Part shown: piece after piece, positions 26,578-36,323 of the stretch
Numbering within the stretch: the first letter of the stretch is position 1
How the letters are laid out: every line of letters starts with the position of its first letter
Assembly (NCBI RefSeq): GCF_006265225.1
Contig: NZ_VDCS01000003.1
Coordinates: 186,001 to 250,000, forward strand
Length of the DNA stretch: 64,000 nucleotides
Direction of reading: 5' to 3'
Source: Allotamlana fucoidanivorans
GTDB lineage: Bacteria; Bacteroidota; Bacteroidia; Flavobacteriales; Flavobacteriaceae
The notes under the pieces: generated by a model
What the model was told of the DNA's origin: nothing
The model's input: only the letters and a program-made list of their open reading frames with translations
Databases searched by the model: none
Translations under genes and position numbers: made by a program

Positions 26578-28728
26578 ATGAGGAAAAAGTCAAAACTAAT
26601 TTTAGGAATCATACTTGCACTAATTATACTGGTGCTGATTGCCTTACCTTATGTGATAAAGAATTATGCTATCAACCATAGCAAAACGTTATTAGGACGC
26701 CAAATTGATATTGGCAAATTAAGATACAATTACTTTTCAAGCACATTACAGATTTATGATTTTAAAATGCTTGAACAAAATGAATCAGATGAATTTACCT
26801 CCTTTGATACACTCATTGTTAATCTAGAGCCCTTCAAACTGCTTTCAAACAACAAAGTAATTGAGCAATTTTATGTAAAGGGTCTCATGGTAAATATAAT
26901 CATGAAAGATTCTACCTTTAATTTTGATGATCTTATTTCCTTTCACAGCATGCCAGAAGACACCTTGAATGCATCAAAGGAATCCTTTAAATACGCCATT
27001 TCAAATATTGAACTGAAAGATGTCGATTTTATTTTTAACGATCATAACGTAAAAAATGAGCTCTATATAAAAGACTTCTCGTTTAACATACCGCACATAA
27101 GCTGGAATCAGGAAGAAAAAAGCAATGCCGATTTTAAATTTAACTTTGACCGCGGCGGCTATTTTGAATCTACTTTAAATATTAACCCTATTACAGGTGA
27201 TTTTGATGGTTCTTTTACCGTACATCAACTTTATCTTGATAATTTTTTAAATTACGTAAAACCCTATGCTCATGTTAACACGTTTGATGGTGTTGTTGAT
27301 TCAAAAATTAATGTGCACGGAAACACCAAAAACGCCATAAATTCTATACTTTCTGGCACCATTAATGTCTCAGACTTTAAAATGACAGATTTTAATAATA
27401 AAGAATTTCTAGCCGCAAATTCCATAAAATCGAACATTGACAAAATTGATTATGCCAATCAGGAATATGTTTTGAACCGCATTGATATTAGCCACCTGTA
27501 CACCTATTTTCAATTAGATTCTATTTCAAATAACTTTTTTAAAATTTTTAAAATTGACAAAGTGGTTGAAGCTGAAAATCCTGCAGATACAAGCAACACA
27601 GAAAATCTTTTATACACTATTAAAAACCTTTCTGTAAACAATAGTGTTTTAGATTACACCGATAATTTAACAGGAGCCCCTTTTAAATATCACTTGAGCA
27701 ACATAGACATAGATTCAAAAGACATAAAAAGTACTGCAAACTGGTTAGATATTAATGCTACCATGCTATTAAATAATCGCGGTAACCTAAAGGCAAAATT
27801 GGGAATAAATCCACAAAATTATCTCAACTCCACACTCAACATCTCTATTGAAAAATTTCTACTACCCGATCTTAACTTATATACTAACTATTATATGGGG
27901 CATAGTATACTGCAAGGCGACATGTATTACTACTCACAGTCTAAGATTGTAGACGGAACTATTACGAGTGAAAATAAAATGCTTGTAAAAAATGCGTCTT
28001 TAGAAAACGTAAAAGGAGGCTTGTATGACTTACCCTTGAAGTTTGCTTTCTATCTATTAACAGATAAACATGGCGATGTTAACTTAGAAATACCTGTAAG
28101 AGGCAACTTAAATGACCCTAATTATAACATGCGAAAGATAATTTGGCAAACATTTAAAAATGTTATAGGTAAAACCGTTGCTGCACCCGTAAATTTCTTA
28201 GTTAATTTAGTTGGTGGTGACCCTAAAGAACTAGAAGAAATTGAGTTAACCTATACAGACACTATTCCATCAAATAAAAATTTCAGGCAACTAGACAAGC
28301 TCATTGCATTGGAGAACAAAAAACCTGAACTTCAAATAAGTTTAACCTATTATGTTGATAAGGCATTACAAAAACAAGCACTTGGTCAAAATCTAGCTGA
28401 AGCAACATATAGACTAAAAACGGGTGATGTGGATATAAAAGATGAAAAAAAATTTGAAGCCTTTATTTTTAAAGAAATTGACACAGACAGCTTACCATTA
28501 GATAAGGCCATTATACAATTCAGCACCCAAAAGAACTTAGACAGCTTTGCTGAAGTTAGAGACAACCTTATCATTAAAACAACTCAAGATTATTTAAAAG
28601 AACAATCATTTTCATCAAAAATCACTATAAAAAAGTCAACTATTGACGACCCAGAAAACACAGGGGCTTACCCAAAATTTCTGATTACTTATGGCATGAA
28701 AGGCGAAACCAATACGAAAGACCACTGA
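26578..28728 (+). CDS. DUF748 / AsmA-like envelope protein
   Basis: A 716-residue protein with an N-terminal membrane anchor (about 8-25, LILGIILALIILVLIALPYV) and a long beta-rich periplasmic part. The repeated pattern (DFxFNDHNV, SFNIPHISW, and late VRGNLNDPNYNMRKIIW) matches the DUF748/AsmA group implicated in lipid transport between membranes. A TTG at 26569 would add three residues; the ATG at 26578 is preferred. Confidence 0.83.
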   Translation: MRKKSKLILGIILALIILVLIALPYVIKNYAINHSKTLLGRQIDIGKLRYNYFSSTLQIYDFKMLEQNESDEFTSFDTLIVNLEPFKLLSNNKVIEQFYVKGLMVNIIMKDSTFNFDDLISFHSMPEDTLNASKESFKYAISNIELKDVDFIFNDHNVKNELYIKDFSFNIPHISWNQEEKSNADFKFNFDRGGYFESTLNINPITGDFDGSFTVHQLYLDNFLNYVKPYAHVNTFDGVVDSKINVHGNTKNAINSILSGTINVSDFKMTDFNNKEFLAANSIKSNIDKIDYANQEYVLNRIDISHLYTYFQLDSISNNFFKIFKIDKVVEAENPADTSNTENLLYTIKNLSVNNSVLDYTDNLTGAPFKYHLSNIDIDSKDIKSTANWLDINATMLLNNRGNLKAKLGINPQNYLNSTLNISIEKFLLPDLNLYTNYYMGHSILQGDMYYYSQSKIVDGTITSENKMLVKNASLENVKGGLYDLPLKFAFYLLTDKHGDVNLEIPVRGNLNDPNYNMRKIIWQTFKNVIGKTVAAPVNFLVNLVGGDPKELEEIELTYTDTIPSNKNFRQLDKLIALENKKPELQISLTYYVDKALQKQALGQNLAEATYRLKTGDVDIKDEKKFEAFIFKEIDTDSLPLDKAIIQFSTQKNLDSFAEVRDNLIIKTTQDYLKEQSFSSKITIKKSTIDDPENTGAYPKFLITYGMKGETNTKDH

Positions 28729-28789
28729 CTTTCAATCACATATAACACAGCCTTAAATAAAACGCTTAACAATAAAATAATATAATGCT

Positions 28790-28820
28790 TTGTAATGGTA
28801 TAAGAAAAATACTACCTTAG
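28790..28820 (+). promoter_or_regulatory. Promoter of the sulfatase gene
   Basis: TTG (28790-28792), a 20-base spacer, then TACCTTAG (28813-28820), one base off TAnnTTTG. Predicted leader of about 33 bases. Confidence 0.5.
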
Positions 28821-28859
28821 AAACATAGTTATAGTTATTAATCACTTAATCACATTGAA

Positions 28860-30401
28860 ATGAAAAGAATCAGATTACTCGGAGCAATCATGGTATGTTG
28901 TTGTATGACATTCTCTGCCATGGCTCAAAAAAAACCCAATATTTTGGTCTTATGGGGGGATGATATTGGTCAATCAAACATCAGCGCCTATACCATGGGC
29001 ATTACTGGTTACAAAACGCCTAATATTGATAGAATAGCCAAAGAAGGCGCTATATTTACCGATTACTATGCCGAACAAAGTTGTACTGCAGGCCGGTCAT
29101 CTTTTATTTTAGGACAGAGTGTTTTTCGTACGGGCTTAAGTAAAGTAGGGATGCCTGGTGCCGAAGAAGGTATTAGCACAGAAGACCCAACCATTGCAGA
29201 GTTACTTCAACCGCTAGGCTATATTAGCGGACAGTTTGGAAAAAACCATCTGGGAGATCGTGATGAACACCTTCCAACCAATCATGGCTTTGATGAGTTT
29301 TATGGTAATCTTTATCATTTAAATGCAGAAGAAGAGCCTGAGCAAGCAGATTATCCAGACCCTAAAAAATATCCTAACTTTAGAAAAAGGTTTGGTCCAA
29401 GAGGTGTCATTCATTCTACAGCTGATGGCAAAGTGGAAGACACAGGACCTTTAACTAAAAAACGTATGGAAACTATTGATGACGAATCATCAAAAGCGGC
29501 TATGGATTGGATTAGGAAACAACACAAAGCTGGAAAACCATGGTTTTGCTGGTGGAATGGCACCCGTATGCATTTTAGAACACATGTAAAACCCGAACAT
29601 AGAGGTATCTCTGGCCAAAATGAATATGGCGATGGTATGGTAGAACACGACATGCATATTGGCTTGTTCCTAGATTTATTAGACGAATTAGGCATTGCAG
29701 ACAATACCATTGTCATGTATTCAACAGATAATGGTCCACACAAAAACACTTGGCCTGATGCTGGAATTAATCCGTTTAGAGGTGAAAAAAACACCAACTG
29801 GGAAGGTGGTTGGCGCGTACCTGCTATGGTGAAATGGCCTGGACAAATTCCTGAAGGTATGATTTCAAACGAAATTTTTTCAGGCATGGATTGGATGCCT
29901 ACATTCTTAGCTGCCGCTGGAGACAATAAGATTAAAGACAAACTACTTAAAGGCTATAAAGCCAATGGTAAAACATTTAAAGTGCATCTAGACGGTTACA
30001 ATATGCTACCTTATTTAACTGGTAAAGAAAAAGAAGGTAGACGTCATGAAATCTTCTATTTCTCAGATGATGGTGATTTAACCGCTTTACGTTACAATGA
30101 TTGGAAATTAATCTTTATGGAACAAAGATCGCCAGGAACACTACAAGTTTGGGCTGAACCTTTTATTAAATTAAGATTACCTATGATATATAATTTAAGA
30201 AGAGACCCTTATGAGTTTTCTTCAATAACATCTAACACCTATTACGATTGGTTAATAAATCATGCCTTTATGCTTGTTCCTGCTCAAGCTTATGTTGCTA
30301 AATTCTTCGGTACTTTTAAAGATTACCCTCCAAGAATGAAAGCTGCAAGTTTTAGTTTAGACAAAGTTATGGAGAAATTATCAACACCTGGAAACAATTA
30401 A
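28860..30401 (+). CDS. Formylglycine-dependent type I sulfatase (arylsulfatase-like), secreted
   Basis: A 513-residue sulfatase with a signal peptide (cleavage near AMAQ, about 23). The active-site Cys75 in SCTAGRSSF fits the C-x-A-x-R motif that is oxidised to formylglycine. Metal ligands Asp34-Asp35 are in LWGDDIGQ and further ones in STDNGPHK. It removes sulfate esters, typically from algal polysaccharides or aryl sulfates in marine relatives; the substrate is not readable. No sulfatase-maturing enzyme or polysaccharide locus is adjacent. Confidence 0.92.
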   Translation: MKRIRLLGAIMVCCCMTFSAMAQKKPNILVLWGDDIGQSNISAYTMGITGYKTPNIDRIAKEGAIFTDYYAEQSCTAGRSSFILGQSVFRTGLSKVGMPGAEEGISTEDPTIAELLQPLGYISGQFGKNHLGDRDEHLPTNHGFDEFYGNLYHLNAEEEPEQADYPDPKKYPNFRKRFGPRGVIHSTADGKVEDTGPLTKKRMETIDDESSKAAMDWIRKQHKAGKPWFCWWNGTRMHFRTHVKPEHRGISGQNEYGDGMVEHDMHIGLFLDLLDELGIADNTIVMYSTDNGPHKNTWPDAGINPFRGEKNTNWEGGWRVPAMVKWPGQIPEGMISNEIFSGMDWMPTFLAAAGDNKIKDKLLKGYKANGKTFKVHLDGYNMLPYLTGKEKEGRRHEIFYFSDDGDLTALRYNDWKLIFMEQRSPGTLQVWAEPFIKLRLPMIYNLRRDPYEFSSITSNTYYDWLINHAFMLVPAQAYVAKFFGTFKDYPPRMKAASFSLDKVMEKLSTPGNN

Positions 30402-30412
30402 CATAATTTAAT

Positions 30413-30435
30413 AAAGGAGGCATGATGCCTCCTTT
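30413..30435 (+). terminator. Hairpin after the sulfatase gene
   Basis: Perfect 9-bp stem 30413-30421 with 30427-30435, 5-base loop, but only a short T-run. It may be a partial terminator or an mRNA-stabilising hairpin between the sulfatase and the next gene. Confidence 0.55.
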
Positions 30436-30453
30436 ATTCTTAAAAAATACAAT

Positions 30454-30831
30454 ATGAAAAAAGTAATATTATTTACCATAGTTGCATTATGCGCTACGGC
30501 TTCCTCTTTAGTAGCCCAAACATTACCTTCAATAAAATCTTCTGAGTTAACTGAAACAGTTAAAAGTACCGATGTAAGTTCTAAACAAGAAGAGCAGATT
30601 AAACAAGCCTTAATGAAAGATGAAGAACTTCAAGAAAAAACGATAAACCATTTAAAATCTAATCCAGAAACTAAAGATGCTTTCATGAATTTGACAACAA
30701 AAAATTCTGGTGGACTTCAAGGTCTTATGTCATCTGTTTTAGGAGATAAATCATTAACACAAGCGGCTATTGATTACGTAAGTAAGAATCCTGACCTCTT
30801 GCAAAAAGCGTTGAAACTCGTTGGTCTGTAA
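30454..30831 (+). CDS. Small secreted protein of unknown function
   Basis: A 125-residue protein with a signal peptide (about 1-21, cleavage near LVAQ) and an otherwise helical, charged sequence with no Cys or motif I recognise. It begins 52 bases after the sulfatase stop, across a hairpin, and ends before a strong terminator, so it may be transcribed with the sulfatase. No function is assigned. Confidence 0.7.
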   Translation: MKKVILFTIVALCATASSLVAQTLPSIKSSELTETVKSTDVSSKQEEQIKQALMKDEELQEKTINHLKSNPETKDAFMNLTTKNSGGLQGLMSSVLGDKSLTQAAIDYVSKNPDLLQKALKLVGL

Positions 30832-30856
30832 AAGGTCTTCAAATGTAATTATCAAA

Positions 30857-30887
30857 AAGCACAAGCAAATTCCTTGTGCTTTTTTTA
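30857..30887 (+). terminator. Intrinsic terminator after the small secreted protein
   Basis: 9-bp stem 30857-30865 with 30873-30881, 7-base loop, T-run to 30887. Confidence 0.88.
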
Positions 30888-30982
30888 ATATTCATAACCC
30901 AGAGTGCATCTTATTCTTCAAATAAATTTTGACACCATAGATTTAAAAGTTAAGTTTATAGTATTGATTATTCCTGCCTCCC

Positions 30983-32392
30983 ATGATATTATTCAGAAAT
31001 TGTTTTTTTCTTATATGCTTATTCCAAATATGGAAATGCCATTCACAAGAAGGCAACTACAAATTCAATAACTTTGGGAATCGCTCTATCCTTTTAGCAG
31101 GAAATGTTACAGGAAGTGTTTCTGATTTAGGGCTAACCTACTACAATCCTTCTTTTTTGGCAAATAGTGATGATTTAGGGTTTTCATTGAATGCCAAAGC
31201 TTATCAGTTAACCAATATAAAACTAAAAAACCCTTCAAATAAAGCACAATTAAGTAGTTCAAGTTTTGATAATGCTTCAACCATGGCTGGTGGTATTTTT
31301 AAATTGTTTAACAATCGGTTTGCGTATTCTTACTTAACTAAATCTAACTTTAATACAAACTTAAACTATACCACAAATTATTTAAATGATGCCATAAGGA
31401 ATCAATTTCCTGACATTACGAAACACACAACAACCATTACACTAAATAGCAGAATAAAAGACGATTGGAGTGGTGCATCTTGGGCCTATAAAATAAACAA
31501 GCAACTCAATGTAGGTATTTCAACCTTTGTCTCAGTATACAGTTATAAGGCGCATTCTGGTGCTAGTCATATCTTTGAATCGAATAACGAAAATGTATCT
31601 TTTTATCAAAACGTGGTTGGTTTTAGTCAAAAATCATACGGCCTATTTGTTAAAATTGGGGCAAATTATAGATTTCCCAAATTTCATTTAGGCGTCAATA
31701 TTAATGTCCCCTATATAGAAGTTTTGAAAGATGGATCCTTTAATTATTCTAAATTAATCTCTGGTGTAAGTTCTGATGATGATTTATATCTGTCAGGTGA
31801 TTTTAAAGATGTAGACTCTAAACGAAAAGAACCACTAGGGGTTTCCTTAGGTATTGGTGTTCCTATACATAAAGGTAAACTGCACGTAAATATTGATTAT
31901 GTAAGTAGTTTAAATTCATATAGCCGATTAAAAATTCCTGATATTGATTTAGGTCAAGGCACGTTAACACCAATTTATTTTGCTGAGGCTCGTAAAACAG
32001 TAGTTAATTTTGGTGCTGGCATTGAATACACCTTAAGTCAAAACTTAAATTTTTATGCTGGATTTTCTACAGATTTTAATGCTTTTAAGGAAAGTGCTAA
32101 TATTTTTGATTTTTCAGCCAAAGAGAATAAAAATATTGAAATAGGTGAAGATTTTTATCACATGAGTTTGGGTATAGACTGGAAATTAAAATGGTTAAGT
32201 ATTATTTCTGGGATTACCTATGCTGGAAGTTCTAACACATTTTTAAGTCCGTACGCCATCAACGTTACGCCTAGTGTTACTATTAATAACACGCCTGAAA
32301 CACAATTTAACTATAGCCGCTGGCAATTTGTAATTGGCCTGGATATTCCACTTTTAAGTAAAAAAACAAATCAACTTTTAGAATCTTTGTAA
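30983..32392 (+). CDS. Outer-membrane beta-barrel protein, unassigned family
   Basis: A 469-residue protein with a signal peptide (about 1-21). It has regularly alternating beta strands typical of a 14-stranded type barrel, and near the N-terminus GSVSDLGLTYYNPSFLA, which resembles the NPA-containing start of FadL/OMPP1 proteins. A DUF5723-like family is an alternative. It probably transports hydrophobic compounds or is structural; the specificity is unknown. It converges with secDF across a shared terminator. Confidence 0.65.
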   Translation: MILFRNCFFLICLFQIWKCHSQEGNYKFNNFGNRSILLAGNVTGSVSDLGLTYYNPSFLANSDDLGFSLNAKAYQLTNIKLKNPSNKAQLSSSSFDNASTMAGGIFKLFNNRFAYSYLTKSNFNTNLNYTTNYLNDAIRNQFPDITKHTTTITLNSRIKDDWSGASWAYKINKQLNVGISTFVSVYSYKAHSGASHIFESNNENVSFYQNVVGFSQKSYGLFVKIGANYRFPKFHLGVNINVPYIEVLKDGSFNYSKLISGVSSDDDLYLSGDFKDVDSKRKEPLGVSLGIGVPIHKGKLHVNIDYVSSLNSYSRLKIPDIDLGQGTLTPIYFAEARKTVVNFGAGIEYTLSQNLNFYAGFSTDFNAFKESANIFDFSAKENKNIEIGEDFYHMSLGIDWKLKWLSIISGITYAGSSNTFLSPYAINVTPSVTINNTPETQFNYSRWQFVIGLDIPLLSKKTNQLLESL

Positions 32393-32398
32393 TACAAA

Positions 32399-32429
32399 AA
32401 AGCCTATCAATTTTTTATTGACAGGCTTT
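32399..32429. terminator. Bidirectional terminator between the barrel protein and secDF
   Basis: 13-base arms 32399-32411 and 32417-32429 with one mismatch, A-tract before and T-tract after. Confidence 0.85.
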
Positions 32430-32455
32430 TTGTTTTATTGAAAAACAAGGAACTA

Positions 32456-35452
32456 CTAGCTTTTCTTATGTTTCTTTTTGTCTAGTTTATTAATCGTTTC
32501 ATACATAATTGGTGTGGCAATAAACAATGATGAATAGGTACCTACTATTACCCCAACAATTAAAGCAAACATAAACCCTCTAATAGAATCGCCACCAAAA
32601 ATAAATATGGCTAAAAGTACCACTAAAGTCGTTAATGATGTATTCAAAGTTCTACTCAACGTACTGCTTAGTGACGTATTCACTACCTTATCAAAATTCC
32701 ATGAAGTATGCTCGTTGAAGTACTCACGAATTCTATCAAAAACAACCACCGTATCATTCAACGAATAACCAATTACAGTTAATATGGCGGCAATAAAAGC
32801 TTGGTTAATTTCCATATTAAAAGGCATTAACTTATAGGTTAAAGAGAACACCCCTAATACAATTAATACATCATGGAAAACAGCAGCAACAGCACCCAAT
32901 GAATATTGCCATTTTTTAAATCGGAATAAAATGTACAAAAACACAACAATTAACGATCCTAAAACAGCCCAAACAGAAGCTTGTTTAATATCATCAGCAA
33001 TAGTTGGAGACACTTTATAGGTTTCTAATAACCCTACTTGCTTGTTTTCATCATTTAAATCGATGAATTCATCATAAGAAACACCTTCTAAATAAGGCAC
33101 TAACGCATCGTATAATTTCTTTCTAATTTCCTCATCTACAGAAGTTCCAGACTCATTAACCTTATATTTTGTGGTAATCTTTAACTGATTAGCAGCTCCG
33201 AATGTTTTAGCGTCTGCACTTCCATAAACAGCAGCATCAGCTAACACACCTGTAATCTCTGAAGCAGATACATCTTGAGCAAAACGTACTTGGTAAGTTC
33301 TTCCCCCAACAAAATCTACACCTTGATCTAAGCCGTTAGTAAACAATGACCCTAAAGACAATACAATAAATGCACCTGAAACAATATAAGCTACCTTACG
33401 TTTTTTCAAGAACTCAATATTAATATTTCTGAATAGGTTTTTAGTAATTCCTGTAGAGAAATCTAGTTTACCTTTCTTATTGGTGTACCAGTCGATTAAC
33501 AATCTTGTAATGAAGATCGCAGTAAACAATGAGGTTGCTATACCAATTAATAAGGTGGTTGCAAAACCTTTAATAGGCCCCGTACCAAATACAAATAGAA
33601 TTAATGCCGTTAAACCTGTCGTGATATTAGCATCTAAAATAGAGGATAAGGCATTTCCAAAACCATCTTTAATAGCCTCTATCTGCCCTTTTCCTTTTGC
33701 AAGTTCCTCTCTAATACGTTCAAATATCAGTACATTCGCATCCACCGACATACCAATGGTCAATACGATACCAGCAATACCTGGTAAGGTTAACACCGCT
33801 CCTAATCCTGATAAAATTCCAAAGATTAAAAGAATGTTTAACAGCATAGCAATATCAGAGAATACGCCCGCTTTTCCATAGTAGAAAATCATCCAAAGTA
33901 ACACTAACGCCAAAGCGATTAAGAATGACATGGTTCCACTTTCAATAGCCTCTTTCCCTAATGACGGCCCTACTACCTCACTTGAAATAATATCTGCCGA
34001 TGCTGGTAATTTACCTGCTCTAAGTACGTTAGCTAAATCTATAGCTTCATTTAAGCTAAAATCACCAGAAATAGAAGAGCTTCCACCTGCAATTGGTCCT
34101 GAAGTAACACCTGGTGCAGAATACACTACGTTATCTAAAACAATAGCAATTTGACTTTGTTGGTTATAAGCCTTACCAGTCATTTCTTCCCAGATCTTAG
34201 CACCTTTTGCGTTCATTTGCATAGAAACTTCAGATTTACCCATTGGGTTAAATTGGTTTCTTGCATCTGTTACCACATCACCACTTAATGGTGGTACATT
34301 CTCTCTATTACCTACTAGGGCATATAAATCAACCAGTTCACTGTTTTTCTCTGGTTTCCCAAAAGCAAATTTTACGTAACGCTGTTCTGCTGGCAACAAT
34401 GATCTTACTTCTGGAATGTTTAAATATTCTAGAACTTTTGTTTTATCTTTTATTTCAAATTTAGCAATAACAGGACCACCTGGATACCCTTGTCCTCTAA
34501 TTAAATCGAAAATAGGATTTACTGTTTGTACCGAGGTAGAATCTGTTTCAGCATCCCCCAACAAGTCATCAATTTGAGCATCTTTTGCATCTTCTTCATC
34601 TTGTGGTTCTTGAGCACCTGCTTCTTTTTTTGCATCAACAACATCTTTCAACACCTCATTAGCCTGAGCCAAAAACGGAAAGAATTGCTCGCCTTTATAA
34701 GCATCCCAAAACTCTAATTGAGCTGTACTTTGTAACAAGCTAGTAGCACGCTCAACATCTTTCACACCAGGTAATTCTACTAGAATTCTTCCTGATGTTC
34801 CTAAACGTTGAATATTTGGAGAGGTTACACCAAATTCATCAATACGCTTACGTAGTACTTCAAAAGCTGAAACAATAGATTCATCAATCTTTCTTTCAAT
34901 AACCAATTTAACCTCATCGTCTGTCATACTTCCGTCAATTTCCCCATCTAATTCTTTGGTATAAAATATATCTGGAGATGCTAACTTGGTATCGCCCTTT
35001 ATAGCTTCAAAAGCGGTAAAGAAATCTTCGATATAGGTGTTTTGACCATTTCTTTGAAGCTCTGCGGCATCCTCTAAAGCTTTATTAAAAACAGGATCTG
35101 TGGTATTGTTTGCCAATCCTTTTAATAAATCTTCTACTGATACTTGAAGGATAACATTTATACCTCCTTTTAAATCAAGACCAAGATTCATGGCCTTTTG
35201 CTTCACCTCATTATACGTGAATTTGGCAATACCAATATTGAACACAGTATCTGTAGCAATAGATTGTAAATAATCTGCTTCTCTTTGGCTGCGTTTTGCA
35301 TGGTAATTTTCTTCCGTTTCAGGAATTTCGTTTATAGCTATTTCCTGAGCTTCTTTTTCAATTTGACTGCCTTTAAATGTGAATGATAACTGATAAAGAC
35401 TTACCAGACCAAACAAGACAGCAAATAGTTTAACTAGTCCTTTGTTTTGCAT
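32456..35452 (-). CDS. secDF: SecD-SecF fusion, protein-export membrane protein
   Basis: A 998-residue fusion in which SecD (about 1-645) and SecF (about 655-998) are joined, as usual in Bacteroidota. Conserved elements: GLDLKGGINVILQV in SecD, the SVDANVLIFERI motif of the D4/D5 region, FVGGRTYQV at the SecF start, and LNDTVVVFDRIRE. The protein uses the proton gradient to help pull exported proteins through SecYEG. A full promoter with TTG-20-TATATTTG precedes it. Confidence 0.96.
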   Translation of the reverse strand: MQNKGLVKLFAVLFGLVSLYQLSFTFKGSQIEKEAQEIAINEIPETEENYHAKRSQREADYLQSIATDTVFNIGIAKFTYNEVKQKAMNLGLDLKGGINVILQVSVEDLLKGLANNTTDPVFNKALEDAAELQRNGQNTYIEDFFTAFEAIKGDTKLASPDIFYTKELDGEIDGSMTDDEVKLVIERKIDESIVSAFEVLRKRIDEFGVTSPNIQRLGTSGRILVELPGVKDVERATSLLQSTAQLEFWDAYKGEQFFPFLAQANEVLKDVVDAKKEAGAQEPQDEEDAKDAQIDDLLGDAETDSTSVQTVNPIFDLIRGQGYPGGPVIAKFEIKDKTKVLEYLNIPEVRSLLPAEQRYVKFAFGKPEKNSELVDLYALVGNRENVPPLSGDVVTDARNQFNPMGKSEVSMQMNAKGAKIWEEMTGKAYNQQSQIAIVLDNVVYSAPGVTSGPIAGGSSSISGDFSLNEAIDLANVLRAGKLPASADIISSEVVGPSLGKEAIESGTMSFLIALALVLLWMIFYYGKAGVFSDIAMLLNILLIFGILSGLGAVLTLPGIAGIVLTIGMSVDANVLIFERIREELAKGKGQIEAIKDGFGNALSSILDANITTGLTALILFVFGTGPIKGFATTLLIGIATSLFTAIFITRLLIDWYTNKKGKLDFSTGITKNLFRNINIEFLKKRKVAYIVSGAFIVLSLGSLFTNGLDQGVDFVGGRTYQVRFAQDVSASEITGVLADAAVYGSADAKTFGAANQLKITTKYKVNESGTSVDEEIRKKLYDALVPYLEGVSYDEFIDLNDENKQVGLLETYKVSPTIADDIKQASVWAVLGSLIVVFLYILFRFKKWQYSLGAVAAVFHDVLIVLGVFSLTYKLMPFNMEINQAFIAAILTVIGYSLNDTVVVFDRIREYFNEHTSWNFDKVVNTSLSSTLSRTLNTSLTTLVVLLAIFIFGGDSIRGFMFALIVGVIVGTYSSLFIATPIMYETINKLDKKKHKKS

Positions 35453-35486
35453 GTTATAATATTTTTAATCAAATTTTGAAAACGGG

Positions 35487-35517
35487 CAAATATAGAGTTT
35501 CAGCCCAAATTTGACAA
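35487..35517 (-). promoter_or_regulatory. secDF promoter with -33 TTG and -7 TAnnTTTG
   Basis: On the - strand TTG (35517-35515), a 20-base spacer, TATATTTG (35494-35487). Near-ideal Bacteroidota promoter about 35 bases before the start codon. Confidence 0.75.
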
Positions 35518-35633
35518 TTTTAAATAGTTTTTATGATTAGTGGTATAAGCTACAACTCATACCCTTATGAATACGTTGAAACGTTTGATTTAAGTCTGAA
35601 TTTTAAATCAACTTTTCTCTCTTTTAGAATAAA

Positions 35634-36251
35634 TTAACTATTAGGGCCTGCCCTAACTTCCGGAATACTATGTAAAGGTGTATCTAAAGCAATGGCTATG
35701 GTTTGCTGAACACGATAAGACACCTTAACTTGCTTGCTTAGGTGATTATGTACTAAACCGCTGGTGTTTAATTTTAAGCTAGGATCAAGGAAACGATCAC
35801 TTTTATTATCTAATTGTAAAACAACACTACCATTAAAATCCCAACCCGAATAATCTCCAGGTTCAATCTCATAAATATCAAAATGGTATTGAAGAGATTC
35901 ATCATGTGAAGGAATTTCACTTGATTTTTTGGGTGTTGATGCATCTGTTTCAACAGCTAAATACGGATTTTTAGCAAAAGCACGTTTTACACTAGTAACG
36001 TCAGATTCACTAAAGTAGCTAATCTTTAATTTTCCGTCATCAAGCGGCTTTATTTGAACATTAGTAACCCCAACCTCTTGAAGCTGCTCCTTTACTTCCC
36101 CTATGGTTTTTAAAGCCTCTTCTGAAGAAAGTTCAACATGAGCAAATTCTAAAACAATTTCTTGGTTAGGCGCAGGCGTTTGCTGTTGCGAAACAACACC
36201 AAATAAAGTAAGAACTAATACAAAAATACTAATACACCATCTTGCAATCAT
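35634..36251 (-). CDS. Secreted protein of unknown function between mdh and secDF
   Basis: A 205-residue protein with a signal segment (about 1-21) and two parts: a compact alpha/beta region (about 30-90) with VTNVQIKPLDDGKLKISYF, and a C-terminal half with FDIYEIEPGDYSGWDF. I do not recognise a family. A strong terminator separates it from mdh upstream, so it must have its own promoter in the short 72-base gap. Not linked to secDF by overlap. Confidence 0.7.
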   Translation of the reverse strand: MIARWCISIFVLVLTLFGVVSQQQTPAPNQEIVLEFAHVELSSEEALKTIGEVKEQLQEVGVTNVQIKPLDDGKLKISYFSESDVTSVKRAFAKNPYLAVETDASTPKKSSEIPSHDESLQYHFDIYEIEPGDYSGWDFNGSVVLQLDNKSDRFLDPSLKLNTSGLVHNHLSKQVKVSYRVQQTIAIALDTPLHSIPEVRAGPNS

Positions 36252-36270
36252 GCGCCAAATATAAAAAAAT

Positions 36271-36294
36271 AAAGACTGTATTGCTACAGTCTTT
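36271..36294 (-). terminator. Intrinsic terminator of mdh
   Basis: Perfect 10-bp stem 36271-36280 with 36285-36294, 4-base loop, and a T-rich tract on the - strand. Confidence 0.85.
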
Positions 36295-36323
36295 ATATAA
36301 TTATCATATTTAACTTATCTAAA

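Noticed and set aside
29411-29941. 176-codon open frame opposite the sulfatase gene
   Set aside because: It is a shadow of the sulfatase codons; no recognisable protein and no start context.
33480-33881. 133-codon open frame opposite secDF
   Set aside because: Antisense shadow of a well-conserved gene.
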